A stretch of DNA of 64,000 nt from Mya arenaria. Lineage: Eukaryota > Mollusca > Bivalvia > Myida > Myidae. How positions within the stretch are numbered: position 1 is the first letter of the stretch; each line of letters starts with the position of its first letter. Shown here piece after piece: positions 14,501-26,413 of this stretch. A model generated the notes under the pieces. The model ran no database searches. It had not been told where the DNA came from and saw only the letters and a list, made by a program, of their open reading frames with translations. The position numbers were made by a program, and so were the translations under genes. The stretch covers positions 12,505,758 through 12,569,757 of the forward strand of contig NC_069134.1 of NCBI RefSeq assembly GCF_026914265.1. The letters are read 5' to 3'.

Positions 14501-17500
14501 GGTTTCTGCCCAATAACTTTAGTTAGCATTGATAGATATTGACGAAACTTGGTGTGTAAGTTGCTTATGTGAAGAGCTAGCTTGGGATTGCTTTTGAGTG
14601 GGGAGGGGCTATGGTCAAGGTCACTATTACTTAAAATAGAAAAATGGTCAAGGTCACTGTTACTTAAAATAGAAAAATGGTTTCTGCCCAATAACTTTAG
14701 TTAGCATTGACAGATATTGATGAAACTTGGTGTGTAGGTAGCTTATGTGAAGAGCTAGCTTGGGATTGCTTTTGAGGGGGTGGAGCTAAGGTCAAGGTCG
14801 CCTGTTACTAAAAATAGAAAATGGTTTCTGCCCAATAACTTTAGTTAGGATTGATAGATATTGACGAAAGTTGGTGTGTAGGTAGCTTATGTACAGAGCT
14901 AGCTTGGGATTGCTTTTGAGGGGGGTGGAGCTAAGGTCAAGGTCACTGTTACTAAAAATAGAAAAATGGTTTCTGCCCAATAACTTTAGTTAGGATTGAT
15001 AGATATTGACGAAATTTTGTGTGTAGGTACTAGTAGCTTATGTGAAGAGCAAGCTTGGAATGTCTTTTGAGGGGGGGGGGGGGTGTCAAGGTCACTGTTA
15101 CTTAAAATAGAAAAATGGTTTCTGCCCAATAACTTTAGTTCGCATTGATAGATATTGATGAAACTTAGAGCGAAGGTAGCTTATGTGAAGAGCTAGCTTG
15201 GGAGGTGGGGTCAAGGTCACTGTTCCTAAAAATAATAATAATGTTTTTGTGCCCAACAACTTAGTTAGAATTGATGGATAGTGATGAATCTTAGTGTGAA
15301 TATAGCTTATATGAAGCTGCAGATTGAACATGCTCATACAACAAATTAATTGGCTATGATTTCTGATTGCCCATTACAAAAACCTGGTTTCGTAGCATTG
15401 CGGCGCTTCTAGTTGTAATATTTGGACAAGTACATACCACTGGTAAATTTCTTAAATTGTTTGGTTTGTTAGTAAAGTTGTCACCAATAGTAATGCCATG
15501 TTTGCACTTGTTTACGGACAGCAGGTCTGTAGAATCAGCTCACACACATAACTATTATGGCTTTTTGATGACAGTGTATCAGCTGTTTGATATACTCATA
15601 TTGCAAATAAGAATGTTTTCTTTCCTTTTTTGCTTGAAATAATTAAACAATTATATCATTTTTATGCACATATTCAAATAAAACTTGTTGTCATTGAAAT
15701 GATGCCTTCTCTTTTCAGCAATTATTTGAATTCAAACAGGTATTAAAAGCAGCTAGTTGAGTACTAGAATAATATACTAATTAAAAAATATTCATATGCA
15801 TTGCACTTCTAATGAACGAACTGTAAAGTTATGCCGTTTAGTTTAACTTTTAATAGACAATTCCATGATATTAAATTTTCATAATTAACTCCTCTTTAAT
15901 ACTCTCCCGACCGCCATTACACAACTGGCCCCAATTTCTTGAAATGTCTTAAGCTTAACAGGCTTAAGTAGCTTATTTCGATTAGCCAAATTACGTACTG
16001 AAATTGAATTTTGCTAAATAAAAAATGGATTATTGCGATTTTCATAAAGATAATTCATATCTGAAGTATAAAAACTCTTGACGAAGAAAATTTTACGCAC
16101 ATTATTGAAAAACAAAAATAGTGAGCTTAACTTAATCATGTAATAATAAGGGACTTAAGAAGTTTTGAGAAATTGGGTCCTGCAGTTCATGAAATCAAAG
16201 TAAAAATTTAATCAATGTCATGAGTAGAAGGTCATAAACAAACAGTGGCGGTTGACAATGAGTTGATTGTTCAAAACATCATTAAAGTTAACTTTGTGAT
16301 TAACGACATCATTGTTAACTTTAAATGTGAAATATTTGAAGTTGTGCGCACATTATTAATTATAAATAAGTACAGCTGAGACAGTTGTCTCATAAATTGT
16401 TACAAGTACAGCGGACCACAAGTGTATCCATTAAACTTCCAGAGCAGTAACGATTTAAAAATGAACAACAATGGTGTATACAACGTTATTAACTTTAGCA
16501 AAGTTCTGAACAATTGTCCATTATAAATTGCAAGAAAAACTAGAAACAGTTACATGAATTGAAACACAGTGATTGAATTTTCAGGAAATGGAATTGTCTA
16601 TTGAGATTAATAGAGGTCAGGGTGGTGGCTGCTTGAACTGCTGTATTTTATTCAAGAACTTCAATTTATCTTTACCTAATATAAAATAACTATGTCAGGA
16701 GCTCTGCTTTATAATCATATTATTAGCTCATTTTTTTTTTTAGGGCAAATAGTTGAGGTATTGTAAAAGCCTTGGTATCAGTGACATTGGTGTGCAAAAC
16801 CTTCAACCTTCAACCATAACTCAAGAACCATCCAATTACGAGACATGTTGCCAGATACAACATGCATGCGTGTAGCAAGGCCCATTTCTCTGGTTTTAAT
16901 TTGACTAGAAAAAATGGACCGATGATATTGGCATCTGCGTGACGTTTTCCTGTTGCAATATGTAGCATTTATTAGCAAGGAATAACATTTGATACAGTTG
17001 CTGCAAGGTTCATATTTCTGACCGAGAAATACATGTAATGCTTAAGTTGAGATTGACTGAAAATTCTGAATAGTGTGCTTTTCATCTCCGTTCAGACTTT
17101 GATATCAAAGAATAAAACTTCTATTTTAGATGTGAATATTTGTGTTTTGCTTTAAATCCTCTCATCGTTTATTCTTTAGAGAAAATAAACAAAACTTTAA
17201 TCAGCATCTTGTTTCTACAACTCAATGATGTAGTTTGTTTTGAAGAAACGAAATGAGTTGATTGACAAAAACTTCTATTAAAAAGTCTCTGCTGCATTTA
17301 TTCACAAACTTAAGTTTAGAAACCATTCAGGGTAACAACCTCTTGAATGTATTAACCATAGTATTGGACCTTGTGTAGATTATAAAGCGAGAGTTTTGTT
17401 GTTGGAACATGAAAAATAAGTTTTAAATGTTTTAACTTTGTGGGACAGTTACTTTTAAGTCTATGTTTGTTTCAGCTGCCCAATACCAGATATAATGACC

Positions 17501-20500
17501 TATTTCTGGATTTAGATACCGGCCAAGTTTCGGTAACCAATGTTTACGCCATCGCGTGGCCAATGTTGTATCGTGCAGGCACTTCTTTTACTAGGCATGT
17601 GTTGAAAAAACTGCTCAGTACTACTGTTCTGTTGATATTTTGTGGAATAGACATTATATCATGTCACCTTTGACAGCAAGCTGTTTAAGCTTAAGATCTC
17701 AATGGTTTAAGATTTTAAAAAATGCTTCTTTTTTACAAAGACCTTATATGGAAGCATCTCTTGCATATTCAAGAAATTTCGCTTATTACCTTACAGCTTG
17801 CCTCAAAGGGGATCGGTTTATACTAGAATAGAACAATGTTTTCCGCTAGTCTTCTGAAAGTGGCTGAGAAATATTTTTTTCTTAAGATTTTCTAGAATGA
17901 TTGTTCATTTTCAGATGTGGATATTTTGCCTAGAGCATGGTTATTTTCAATCCTTACATTCATTTATCAAAATAAACCATTTTAATTGTTATTTGACAAT
18001 CCTTTTTCAGAAAGTCACAAAGTTGGTGATTATTAATATAGGTCTCATATGGGATTGGCTCATATGTAAAATGTTGATATACGTGTAGCAAACTGAAGAT
18101 CAAGTAAAGCATGGGATTCTTGTCTTTCACTTTTGTTATTGTTAAACATTTAATAGAATTCTAATCTAATTATGTCTCCAACATGGCGCACATAGTAGTT
18201 GAACTGTGTGTCCTTGGGTGGATCATATATGTTTGGTTTCAATTCTGAATCAGGATTTTTCCTCAGCTATAAAAAACATTTCAAATGATCAAAACTTCTT
18301 ATCAACATAAGTGGAGTATGTTATAGAATATGCATAACTTTATAACTATTAAAACAGATGTCTATACTTTTATAAACTTCAGAACAAACTAAATGGCTAT
18401 AATCTTTCCAAATGGCCTAATTCGGGGATACGCGTCATGTTCATGTGATAGTTTTTGTTCGAATAAAATATGTAAATTTTGTAAGTGGTGCTTTTAAAAT
18501 ATAGAAAGTCAGTGATGGAAGGTTTCAAACTTTTTTATGTAGATCATATGTACCTTCATTTATCAAAATAATTATAATGCTATTACCCAGAAGGCATGAG
18601 GTATGGAGGAGTTTGCATGTGTTATTGCATCGTGAATGAGCACTTCCACACAAGGATTTCATTTATTTTGAATTTATTTAATTCCACATTTTAACTCACG
18701 TAACATTTTTAGATCCATTTTGTTTTTTTAATGTAAAACATGTTCATATTCATATTTATATTTATTTGTCTTGTGAATTGTATAACGCAAGAAATGTGTC
18801 AATGCCTGTAAAAAGGGGTACAAAGGTGCAAAAATGACATTTGCTCTTTTTGGTAGTTATTTATAGAGTACATCATTAGAAACAATTTGGCGAAAATTTG
18901 AGGTCAAAATCTTAAGTACTTTTGTTGTTATGACGATTTAAAGAAGCACAGGAGTCGATCAATTTATTGATGAAAGTGTCAAAAAGTGGCATATTTTTTT
19001 AGATAAAGAAATGAAACAACTCATGTATTTTTATGTCTTTATATAATTTGTAGTTATATATCTTACACAAAATAACATATTATTGAACTGGTGACAAAAT
19101 TCTTGTAAAATTATGATTGAAGTTTTAAATGGCAATCAAAATGTTACCATGACAACCACAATACAATGCAATTCAATATTAAACGTAAAAGGGATCACAC
19201 ACGCCGCTCTTAAAAAGTACTCAAATGACCCAAGCATTGGCAGACACTTTACAAATATATTTAAAAAAAAAATATTCAAAATGTTTAAGACTTTTGTTGC
19301 TATGGTGATTTAAGTCCAAAGGGGGTCAGTGTACAAAATATATTCTATTATCGAAATATGAAGAAAATGTACATCCATAAATAGGTATTTTCATGTATCT
19401 ATGCATTTTATAGCTATGCTTATTATACACATTATAATCTCACTAATGGACAATCCTGTAATAAAAAACAATAAATGTAACAAATATACACAGAAACATT
19501 GCCATGGCAACAAAAATACAAAATAGTGTATTTATTGTCTCTGTACATGTGTTTGAATCATTATTTCTTAAAATATTATAAGTTTACATAATGCAATATT
19601 GTATTTATATGTATAAAACATATTACTACACTAAGAAACAAGTTGTAACCATGGCAACCACAAGTATCAATTTTCAATACATTACATGTACAAATCAATT
19701 CTATAAGAAAACTTAATGACAATAAAAATTGATGATATTAGCATAAAAAAATATCACTGCATCATTTGTTAATTGTCAATATTACTGTTATTTGATGAAA
19801 AAGGATATTAGGGTTCTAGCAAGAGTTATGGAAGGTTTCTGCACCCTGTTCTTTTTTGGAAGCACCCGTCATGAAGAGTAAGATTGGCAACCTCCTGCCT
19901 TCATAGAATTAAAAGCTTAAGACTGTCAAATATTGATTTTGTTTTGATAACAACTTTATATTCACAAGATTATAAATACACACAGGCTTTAAATATTTGG
20001 CACTTGAAACCTAATAGTACTTCAATTAAACATTATACAATATTCCTAACATTTTCTGTAGCATTCAAAATGTTAAAATTCTTCACAGCTAAATGAAGGG
20101 TGTCCTAGTGACACATGGAAACCTGTATCTTTTCTGTGGCTCCCTGTCTTTCTTTAACCTGGCTAAACCTCTAAGAGGTTTGTTTATATAGTAACAGTAA
20201 ATGTCAGCTTCTAATTTCTACAGATTTCTTATACTGAGAAATAATGTTATTACTTATTTCTGAATGTCAAACACTAGTCCAAACAAACAGCTCTAAAAAG
20301 TTAATTAACAGGTTGTACAGTTTGTTCAATGCTTTGGTTGAGACTGTCTATGGCACTCTGTCTTTTTCAATGTCTAATCTGCTGTACTCTCTGATCTTGT
20401 CATGTTAATACCACTGCCATTCAAGATCCATCCCCTTGATGCAGATTTTGGAAAGGAGTTCAGGGTACACAACTGCTCTGGTTTTCATCAAGGTAAACTA

Positions 20501-23500
20501 CACCCTCACCGATGCAGCAAACCTGCACTGCACAAAGCCAGGCATGTTTGCTGAAAGTATGGATTGATAGAAATTATGTCTAGTTCAGTCATATTTTGAC
20601 ATCACAATAAAACACACCAAAAAACAAACTTATATAGAGATCAAGATATCATGCCAGTGTTTTGACAATGGGAGGAGTTACTTGGCTAGTTAAAACAGTG
20701 TTTATTTTTGTTTAACATTGTTGAAAATTTAAAATGTAATACAAAAATAACATACTTATGAAATTTCACATATACATTCTTCCTCTGGCAACAGGTATGC
20801 AAAGATGTATTTTATCAATTTCAACAGTTATTGAGTTATGGTCAAGGTTAATTTGTTTACATGTAATTGACAACAATTAGAAGGCTAACGCTGAGATGAA
20901 TACTCTTAAAAATCTAGTGCTCAATTCTGTTAGGTAAGTATTTTCAAAATTAAGCATTTTACTTTAGGGCTTAATATGAAAAATTTATTATCTACCTGCT
21001 AAGACAAAGTGCCAATTTCGGCTTTTCTTTTCCAAGCCATGGACTTGAAGTAGTGATCATCATGCTCACAACAGTGTCTGCTCCCTTTTAATTCAGTCTC
21101 ATCGAAGAAATAAACTGCTTGTTGTCCTGCAACATTTGATACACATCTTTATTTTATACATGCTATTTTGTTTATCTAAAATATTGCATGATTTCAAAAT
21201 AAAATATGGAAACCAGTTAGATATTCGGTATAACACAATATGTCTTCTGATTACGTATAACAAGGTTGTCATGTGTGCAACCAAAAATCTTCTCCTTGCT
21301 TGGAAAAAGCTGTCAATTAACAACCGTTTACTAATTTGTGAACTAAAGTTATAAATAACTAAAATATACTCGAGTGCTCTGCACATACTCCAAACTACGA
21401 TGACACCGCATTTCCATCAAGTTTTGAACAATATTGGACCAATCAGTTGGGCATGATTGGGGAAGAAGACTGGCAGGCAATGTCCCAACTGTAATGGAGG
21501 GGGCCGGGCAGGTAACATGGATACTGTCCTGAAATAAGATAGCAATATGATGTTATGTAGAGCACTGTGATCTCTCGTCAATTCATTATTGTTGTTATAA
21601 AAACTCATAAACAGATTTCAATTATCTACAATCTTATCGTGGACAGGTTGAGTTTTTCTAGTAAATGAAGGTCATTCATAAGTTACACAAATCCTTATTA
21701 AAATGTCATCAGTGTCGTTGACATGTACATCGGGAACACTTTACTCCCATGACTACAAAAGCATATGACTCGGTATGATGAGAAATTTATATAATTATAC
21801 AAGTTCATTCATTATTATGGACAATGTGGTATGGAAATTAAATAAAACCGCCAGTTCAAGCCGTTTGTTTACTTCCGGGTTTATGACAATTGACGAATAT
21901 TTTCGCCTTTTTCTATATCATTTTAACATAATAAAATTTAATATTAAATGTATACAACTGCAATGATATTTACCTGTCAAAACTCGACAGAAGCATCCTC
22001 GAAAAGCAGCAAATGAAGACAAAAAACGTATATGTTTGAAAATTTCTTGTTTGTCAATTACTAACCGGAAATTACGTATATGCATAAGGGAGATAACCTT
22101 GTTGTTATTATACTCGTCGCTATCGGTAATATCGTTGTCGGAGAATATGTATATTTTATGGATGCAATTTAAACAATTGTTGTACGTTAAAATTTATAAA
22201 TCTAACAAAGAAATGGTCACTTATACCAATTAAAGTCAGTGAAATAAATCAACAACACTTTAAACACGTTTTTCTCGAAATTGAAATTGCCGACTTTGTA
22301 CCCCTTTCTACAGGCGTCGTCTTAATATTATTATGTTGGAGATACAGTGTACTCTATTGTTGCGGTTTTATTGAGTGAGATAATGACTGTGTTATTTTCT
22401 TCATTATAGTTCTCAATTTCTTTCTCTACATTATGCTTAAAAAACTTTCAAAAAGCTGGTTGCAGTGGAGTTACTTGTTTCTTGAAACTAACAAACTAAT
22501 TAATCTCTATATGTAAATAATGTTGAGAGAAAGAAACATTTATCCTGATAATTCTCAAGTTCAACTCTTTCCCACCTAAAAATGCTTAAAATATTGCTTT
22601 AGAACTGATAGAAGTACATTTATATGATATATTGCTAGTTATGCTAGGAAAATGCTAAAAACATGCTACAGAAAGTGGGGAATAAAGGCCAAACTGTGTT
22701 TCTTAAACATAATATCTTATAAAAAAAACACTTGAAATGTTTAAAAAATAAGAAAGAATCCAACCCATATCATTTAATTACAGATGGCGACTGCTCTGCC
22801 GTTTATTGACTTGCTCACAAAGAGCAGGGACTCCTTGGTTGTAAAGATGTTTCACTACACAAGCTGGCACACACGTGACCTCGTGCCTACATCCACCCGC
22901 TCTTTTCTGTACATGATGGGCTGCGTGGATGAATGGCAACAGAAAAACAACCCACTCAGCACTGTCTGCGTCATGTCCAAGTAAGCGATAAATGTAGCTA
23001 TTACTAAGGAATGATTGAATAATTAACCGAGACTTACCTTCGATGAGGAGAAGGTGAAGGTTGTTTATGGTTTCATCAACTGCATCTCTGTGTTCGGAAC
23101 ATTAAGGAGTTTGCAGGAGATGAAATGGGTTTCAGTCAGCTAGATTCCTACATGCCCAGTGTTAAAAGTAAGAGCTCATATATGTCTGCCTATGTCCAAT
23201 TGAGTGACAAATAAGTGCTTTGAAAGCTATAAGACCGTATTAGCCGTCATATATGTTTTCTTTAGTTCTGCTGTTTTGGCATTCCATGTACGCATTATAG
23301 TAAAAACTTTAAGTCAGCTTGGAGTATTGCAAGGACAGCTAGCGTGTATGTCAGGAGTCTTCTATCGAGTCATATGTTAAAGAAAACTAATTATAATGTA
23401 AATTATATCGTCACAGAGAAATATCCACAGACAGAGGAATTTTAATTTTGTGGAAAACTTATAAAACAACGAGACCTGTCAATGATTACACTCTGTGTTA

Positions 23501-25295
23501 TATTTGAAATACTCTCTCATGAAAATAGAATTATGTCTCACCAAATAGCTGACATTCTCCTGCTTATGCAATTTTATCATCGAAGGTATCAGATTAGAAA
23601 GATTTTACCCAAGTAGAATTAACTTTTAAAACATTAATACTTAGGGTAATAAGTGGCTCAGTATCCACCTCTCATCCCAGAGGTTGTGGGTTAAAGCCCC
23701 ACCAGGGGCAAGATCTCATGGCCTCTTAAAATGGACACTTGTACTGATTTCTACCTAGGAAACGAACTCCAGAGTAATTCATATCTGCTTAATGCTGTCT
23801 TCACAATCCAGCTAAAATAAATAAGTATCAACAAGACGTTAATGCTTCAATCATAGAATACTTCCATTCTACGTATTTCAGAGATGGTTACAGTAAATGT
23901 GGGTTGTATGGTACGCTGGCGTTCTGCTGTGACCAGCTTCACTGTGAGGGAGAGGTGGACATCTTCAATGCCGCCAGGATCGTCAAGAAAAACAGATCAC
24001 AGCTTATCAACACGCTGGTACAGTATTAGAACATATCTTCATTCATGAATGTTTTCATGCTTGCATTTGCTCAGCATTGTTTTAAGGATTAAGCATGGTC
24101 TACAATATCTACATGCATAACATGTGAAATCAAACCTGGTTGAACGGTCACCTGCTTTAAAGGGACACCTGCTTTTAAGGGCCACTCCCTATTTCCCCCC
24201 CCCCCCCCCCCCCGAAAAGTCCAACCTGGACTAAGTGGCCACCTGTAGTAAGCAGCCACTTTTACCTTTTCCCAAAGGTGGCCACTTAATAATACAGGTT
24301 TGACTGTATACAGTCTTTCCATATTTTGTTTACTTGATATGATATAAGTGATTGTTAGTGCACTTTATATTTTCACACATTGTTTTGCTTTCTAGAACAT
24401 AAAGACTGATTGATTATTAAGAAGTATTCATTTTGAAAGTTAAAGAACGTGTGAACATAAACACTTAAAAAACCTTTGAAAAACAAATTGGTTGTCCTTA
24501 AGTTTATTGGTTGTACAGTATGTTTTGGTGAAGACTAGATATGGCCACAGAGTTTCAATTTTCAAGCGCATGTTGTAAGCCAGCTTACCTGTCCTGATTT
24601 ACTTTTTAATGTTTCTAGCAGAATGTGGGCACTTGGTTTCAAGTATATTTTGGCTTCTTCTTCAGGCTGAGTACATCTACTGTTACACATACATGTCGCT
24701 CGTGGTTCACCTGATGCAGGATGACTCTCCCAAGTTCCTTGTGACAACCCCAACTGTGATAGAAGGTGAGATCCAGCATGGGTACGAACTCTTGACTGGT
24801 TTTGAGAATGTGCTTAGTGGCAAGCCTCTAGATAAAAATGAGAAACATGGCGGAACCAATCAGCTCAAAAATCAGAATCTTATGACAGCTTTCATGGATG
24901 AGAATGAAGTAGATTCCCTTGACTCAAATGACAGACTGTATTGCCCTGGATTTGAGGCATACAGTCTGCCCCCTAGAAGCGAAAATCTTGACAATGGTCA
25001 CAGAAAATCCTCAGGTCTTCATGTGAAAGAAAATGGACACATCAACAAAAATGTGGGTAAACAGTCGAGATCAACTGTGAATGTCTCTGCACCTAAAGCT
25101 CCTGGCCATATTCATACTTGGGAAGATGAAAGGTGTTCACAATACAACGAAAACTCCAAAAGCCAGACCTTTCCACGAAGAGAAAGCAACAAGCGACGGC
25201 CACTGTTTCGACAAAATGCTCAAGAAATGAACGAACTTTGCCAGCAGGCTTCGACTTCCACACAATCAGAAAGTTTTGAATCCAGTTATCTCTGA
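2567..25295 (+). CDS. Receptor-type protein tyrosine phosphatase, 3' part (D1 end, D2, C-terminal tail); 5' end outside window
   Basis: Nine exons, all with GT-AG borders and matching phases where they adjoin: 2567-2715, 2998-3133, 4553-4702, 11856-11935, 12459-12590, 13694-13816, 22784-22980, 23882-24017, 24666-25295 (stop). Exons 1-3 give the end of PTP domain D1: WPD loop changed to FTD (acid Asp kept) and P-loop HCRCGGGRTATF (Cys and Arg kept). Exons 4-8 give D2, starting at ERARPYLQT and including GYRQENSYIATQ; its P-loop position reads SKDGYSKCG, so Cys is Ser and Arg is Lys, a pseudophosphatase by family knowledge. The last exon finishes D2 (AEYIYCYTYMSLVVH) and adds a polar, Ser/Asn-rich tail of about 190 residues. 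Exon 3 ends in phase 0 and exon 4 begins needing one base, so a D1-D2 linker exon is missing or unrecognised in the 7-kb intron. The extracellular and transmembrane parts lie upstream of the window. D1 dephosphorylates phosphotyrosine in this family; activity here is inferred. Confidence 0.9.
3331..3432. mobile_element. Palindromic element in phosphatase intron
   Basis: Inverted repeat of 29 bp: the left arm begins GTGTTTATTTTGTATC and the right arm ends GATACAAAATAAACAC, separated by about 44 bp. It has the look of a short palindromic MITE; no target duplication was identified. Confidence 0.6.
4296..4552 (+). repeat. Three partial tandem copies of a phosphatase exon 5' end with its splice acceptor
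   Basis: Copies at 4296-4382, 4383-4457 and 4458-4552 precede the real exon at 4553. Each carries the start of the exon (coding for forms of QYRLIYDTLAMYDQ), then a stretch of intron ending in the same CTTTACATTTTCAG acceptor. The unit is about 95 bp; the middle copy has lost about 20 bp. None continues into the rest of the exon, so only the fourth copy can be spliced productively into the known frame. Confidence 0.85.
4895..5273. repeat. 38-bp minisatellite (about 10 units)
   Basis: Tandem unit of 38 bp read as CAGATATTACTGTTATTTAT followed by CTGGTTATTACCTATTAA, with small substitutions (TTATTA/TTTTTA, ATTACTG/ATCACTG). It lies in the 7-kb intron between D1 and D2 exons. Confidence 0.9.
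5390..5615. mobile_element. MITE with GGCCCCAATTTCTTGA-type terminal inverted repeats
   Basis: The left end begins GGCCCCAATTTCTTGAAAG and the right end contains AACTTGGGGTC in inverse orientation. A second copy with the same left end and a clearer right end is at 15927-16180 in another intron of the same gene. Internal sequence is AT-rich and non-coding. Confidence 0.55.
5944..7475. repeat. 48-bp minisatellite (about 32 units)
   Basis: Tandem unit of 48 bp: ACTGAGTAACAGAGTTACAG then ATAAGATGGCCAATGTAATT then GGGGGATT. Two main variants alternate irregularly (ATGGCC/ATGTTC and GGGGGATT/GGGGTATT). The period is a multiple of three, so both strands show long open frames that are artefacts. Sited in the same phosphatase intron as the 38-bp and 28-bp arrays. 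Confidence 0.95.
7476..8961. other. Intron sequence, no gene seen
   Basis: AT-rich intron between two minisatellites. A poly-G run sits at about 8087-8099. I see no exon-like frame, although the D1-D2 linker exon expected somewhere in this intron could lie here unrecognised. Confidence 0.4.
8962..9465. repeat. 28-bp GT-rich minisatellite (about 18 units)
   Basis: Tandem unit close to GTGTGTGTGAGGCACCAAAC plus TGACCAGA, with length variation from the GT run (28-32 bp). Some units read GTGTTTGTGTTGCACC. Open frames on the minus strand across it are repeat artefacts. Confidence 0.9.
9466..11855. other. Intron sequence, no gene seen
   Basis: Remainder of the 7-kb intron up to the exon at 11856. 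Scattered short open frames show no domain, no codon pattern and no paired splice sites that fit the phase 0 to phase 1 exon expected here. Confidence 0.4.
13581..13650. mobile_element. Second, shorter copy of the 2194-2339 hairpin family
   Basis: GATATGAACGCAGTTTGGCT and the inverse part CCACACACTTTGACCAGCCC match the central part of the element at 2194-2339, including the AGTCC...CTCCACACACTTT core. The outer arms are missing. It sits directly upstream of the acceptor of the exon at 13694. Confidence 0.6.
14267..15412 (+). mobile_element. Helitron-like (HINE-type) non-autonomous element with internal tandem repeats
   Basis: Subterminal inverted repeats AACCAGGTTTT (14267-14277) and AAAACCTGGTT (15379-15389) are perfect inverses. 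The 3' end reads GCGGCGCTTCTAG then TT, the CTAG-T end typical of Helitrons. Between them are a GGGC/GCGGG tract and about six tandem units of roughly 165 bp carrying AATAACTTTAGTTAGCATTG and AGCTTATGTGAAGAGCTAGC. Such internal minisatellites plus subterminal inverted repeats are known for Helentron-derived elements. No Rep or helicase coding sequence is present. Confidence 0.7.
15927..16180. mobile_element. MITE, second copy of the GGCCCCAATTTCTTGA family
   Basis: Left end GGCCCCAATTTCTTGAAATG, right end (inverse) GGACCCAATTTCTCAAAACT; about 22 of 27 bp pair. The interior is AT-rich and shares GCTTAAGTAGCTTATTT-like sequence with the copy at 5390-5615. Confidence 0.65.
16181..18803. other. 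Phosphatase intron, no supported feature
   Basis: AT-rich. An acceptor-like CAG at 17475 followed by a 57-nt in-phase stretch with a GTAACC donor could be read as a cassette exon (LPNTRYNDLF...), but it matches nothing in the PTP fold and is not called. Confidence 0.35.
18804..22315. mobile_element. Possible 3.5-kb TIR-bounded DNA element
   Basis: The 22-mer starting GCCTGTAAAAAGGGGTAC at 18804-18825 recurs inverted at 22294-22315 with one substitution. The interior is AT-rich, has no transposase frame, and contains diverged direct repeats of about 370 bp (compare 18912-18943 with 19284-19313) and several CCATGGCAAC/TTACCATGACAACC motifs. No target duplication is evident, so the pair could be chance relics of two short elements. 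Confidence 0.35.
23645..23835 (+). mobile_element. tRNA-derived SINE
   Basis: A box-A-like AGTGGCTCAGTATCCAC at about 23652 and a box-B-like GTGGGTTAAAGCCCC at about 23686 have tRNA spacing. A non-tRNA body follows and ends in AAATAAATAAGT. It sits 50 bp upstream of the exon at 23882. The promoter boxes are degenerate, so it is an old copy. Confidence 0.6.
24130..24303. mobile_element. Short TIR element with central poly-C
   Basis: TCAAACCTGG at the left and ACAGGTTTGA at the right form terminal inverted repeats. The interior repeats the words GGCCACTTAA/GGTCACCTGCTTTAAAG and a C run at about 24197-24213. Non-coding, in the last phosphatase intron. Confidence 0.5.
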
Positions 25296-25447
25296 TAAAA
25301 GTGTGTGCATAGTATTTTTGTTGGATTTCATTTGCATTCCCACCTAATGTTTATCCGTATTTTTATATCCATTGTTTATATTAACTTTACCTGTAGTGTT
25401 TGTCTTGTTTCCTTTCTACCTATATACGCAGATAGCATTTATTTGTC

Positions 25448-25832
25448 ATACTCTACTTTCATCAGCTATAGAGTGTCTACTTTTATTATCTATGGAAATT
25501 CTACTTTCATCGACTATGGAGTATCTTCTTTCATTATCTATGGATTATTTACTTTTGTTATCTATGGATTATCTACTTTCATCAGCTATGGATTATCTAC
25601 TGACATTTTCTATGGATGACCTACTTTCGTTATCTATAGATTATCTCTTTCATCAGCTATGGATTATCTTTCATTACCTATGGATTATCTTCTTTCATTA
25701 TCTATTGATTATCTATGTCCGTTATCTATTGAATATCTTCTTTCATTAGCTATGGATAATCTACTTTCATTAGCTATGAATTATATTCTTTAGTCCGCTA
25801 TGGATTAACAAATCCCATTAGATATGAAATAT
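25448..25832. repeat. 24-bp degenerate tandem repeat in phosphatase 3' flank
   Basis: About 15 units of a 24-bp word near CTATGGATTATCTACTTTCA plus TCAG, with many substitutions. It begins about 150 bp after the stop codon and may be in the 3' UTR. The open frames across it are artefacts of the 24-bp (8-codon) period. Confidence 0.8.
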
Positions 25833-25938
25833 TTTCTGTATTTTACTTGTCCTGGTCATTTTTTGGCAATTTTGTCTTTGGTTCATGACATTTAAGATTT
25901 TCAGATAGCTTTTTGGTGTGTTATAAAAATGGGTACAA

Positions 25939-26413
25939 TACTGTGAAATCATAAATATTGGTGGGACTTTAATGAACATGCTAATTATTAACCTCATGCG
26001 TCACCACTTGATTTTGTTTCTTTGATCAACTATTTAATCGATATATAATTAAACGCTCTTTCAGTGTTTTCACAGCTTGCAAAAATCCTAATTGACATTA
26101 AATGGCTTCACTATTTTATATCCTTGATGTGGTGCATCTTTATTTATGACCCTTAAATTACCAATCAAGCGATAATTGACATGGGTATCTGCGACAATTG
26201 ACATATTGTCCCATTGTAGTGTCATAAACTGCATAACGTATATGATACATAGCACAAGATTGGCACTTGGTGAATTTGTAGACGATTTAGGATTGCAGTT
26301 TTGATTTTTTTTTCTCGAAAAATGAAAATCCACGAATTTAAGTACCCACGAAATTTACCTTTTTCGAAAAACCACGCAATTTTAAGCCCAAGAATATAAA
26401 TTATTTCACAGTA
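25939..26413. mobile_element. TIR element (TACTGTGAAAT ends)
   Basis: Left end TACTGTGAAATCATAAATAT, right end (inverse) TACTGTGAAATAATTTATAT. The body has CACGAATTTAAGTACCCACG-type words and no coding frame. The next 800 bp, to 27199, show nothing recognisable. Confidence 0.6.

Noticed and set aside
17476-17532. Possible 57-nt in-phase cassette exon (LPNTRYNDLF...) between the phosphatase exons at 13694 and 22784
   Set aside because: Acceptor and donor fit by chance possibility only; exons 13694-13816 and 22784-22980 already join in phase and the peptide has no place in the PTP fold.
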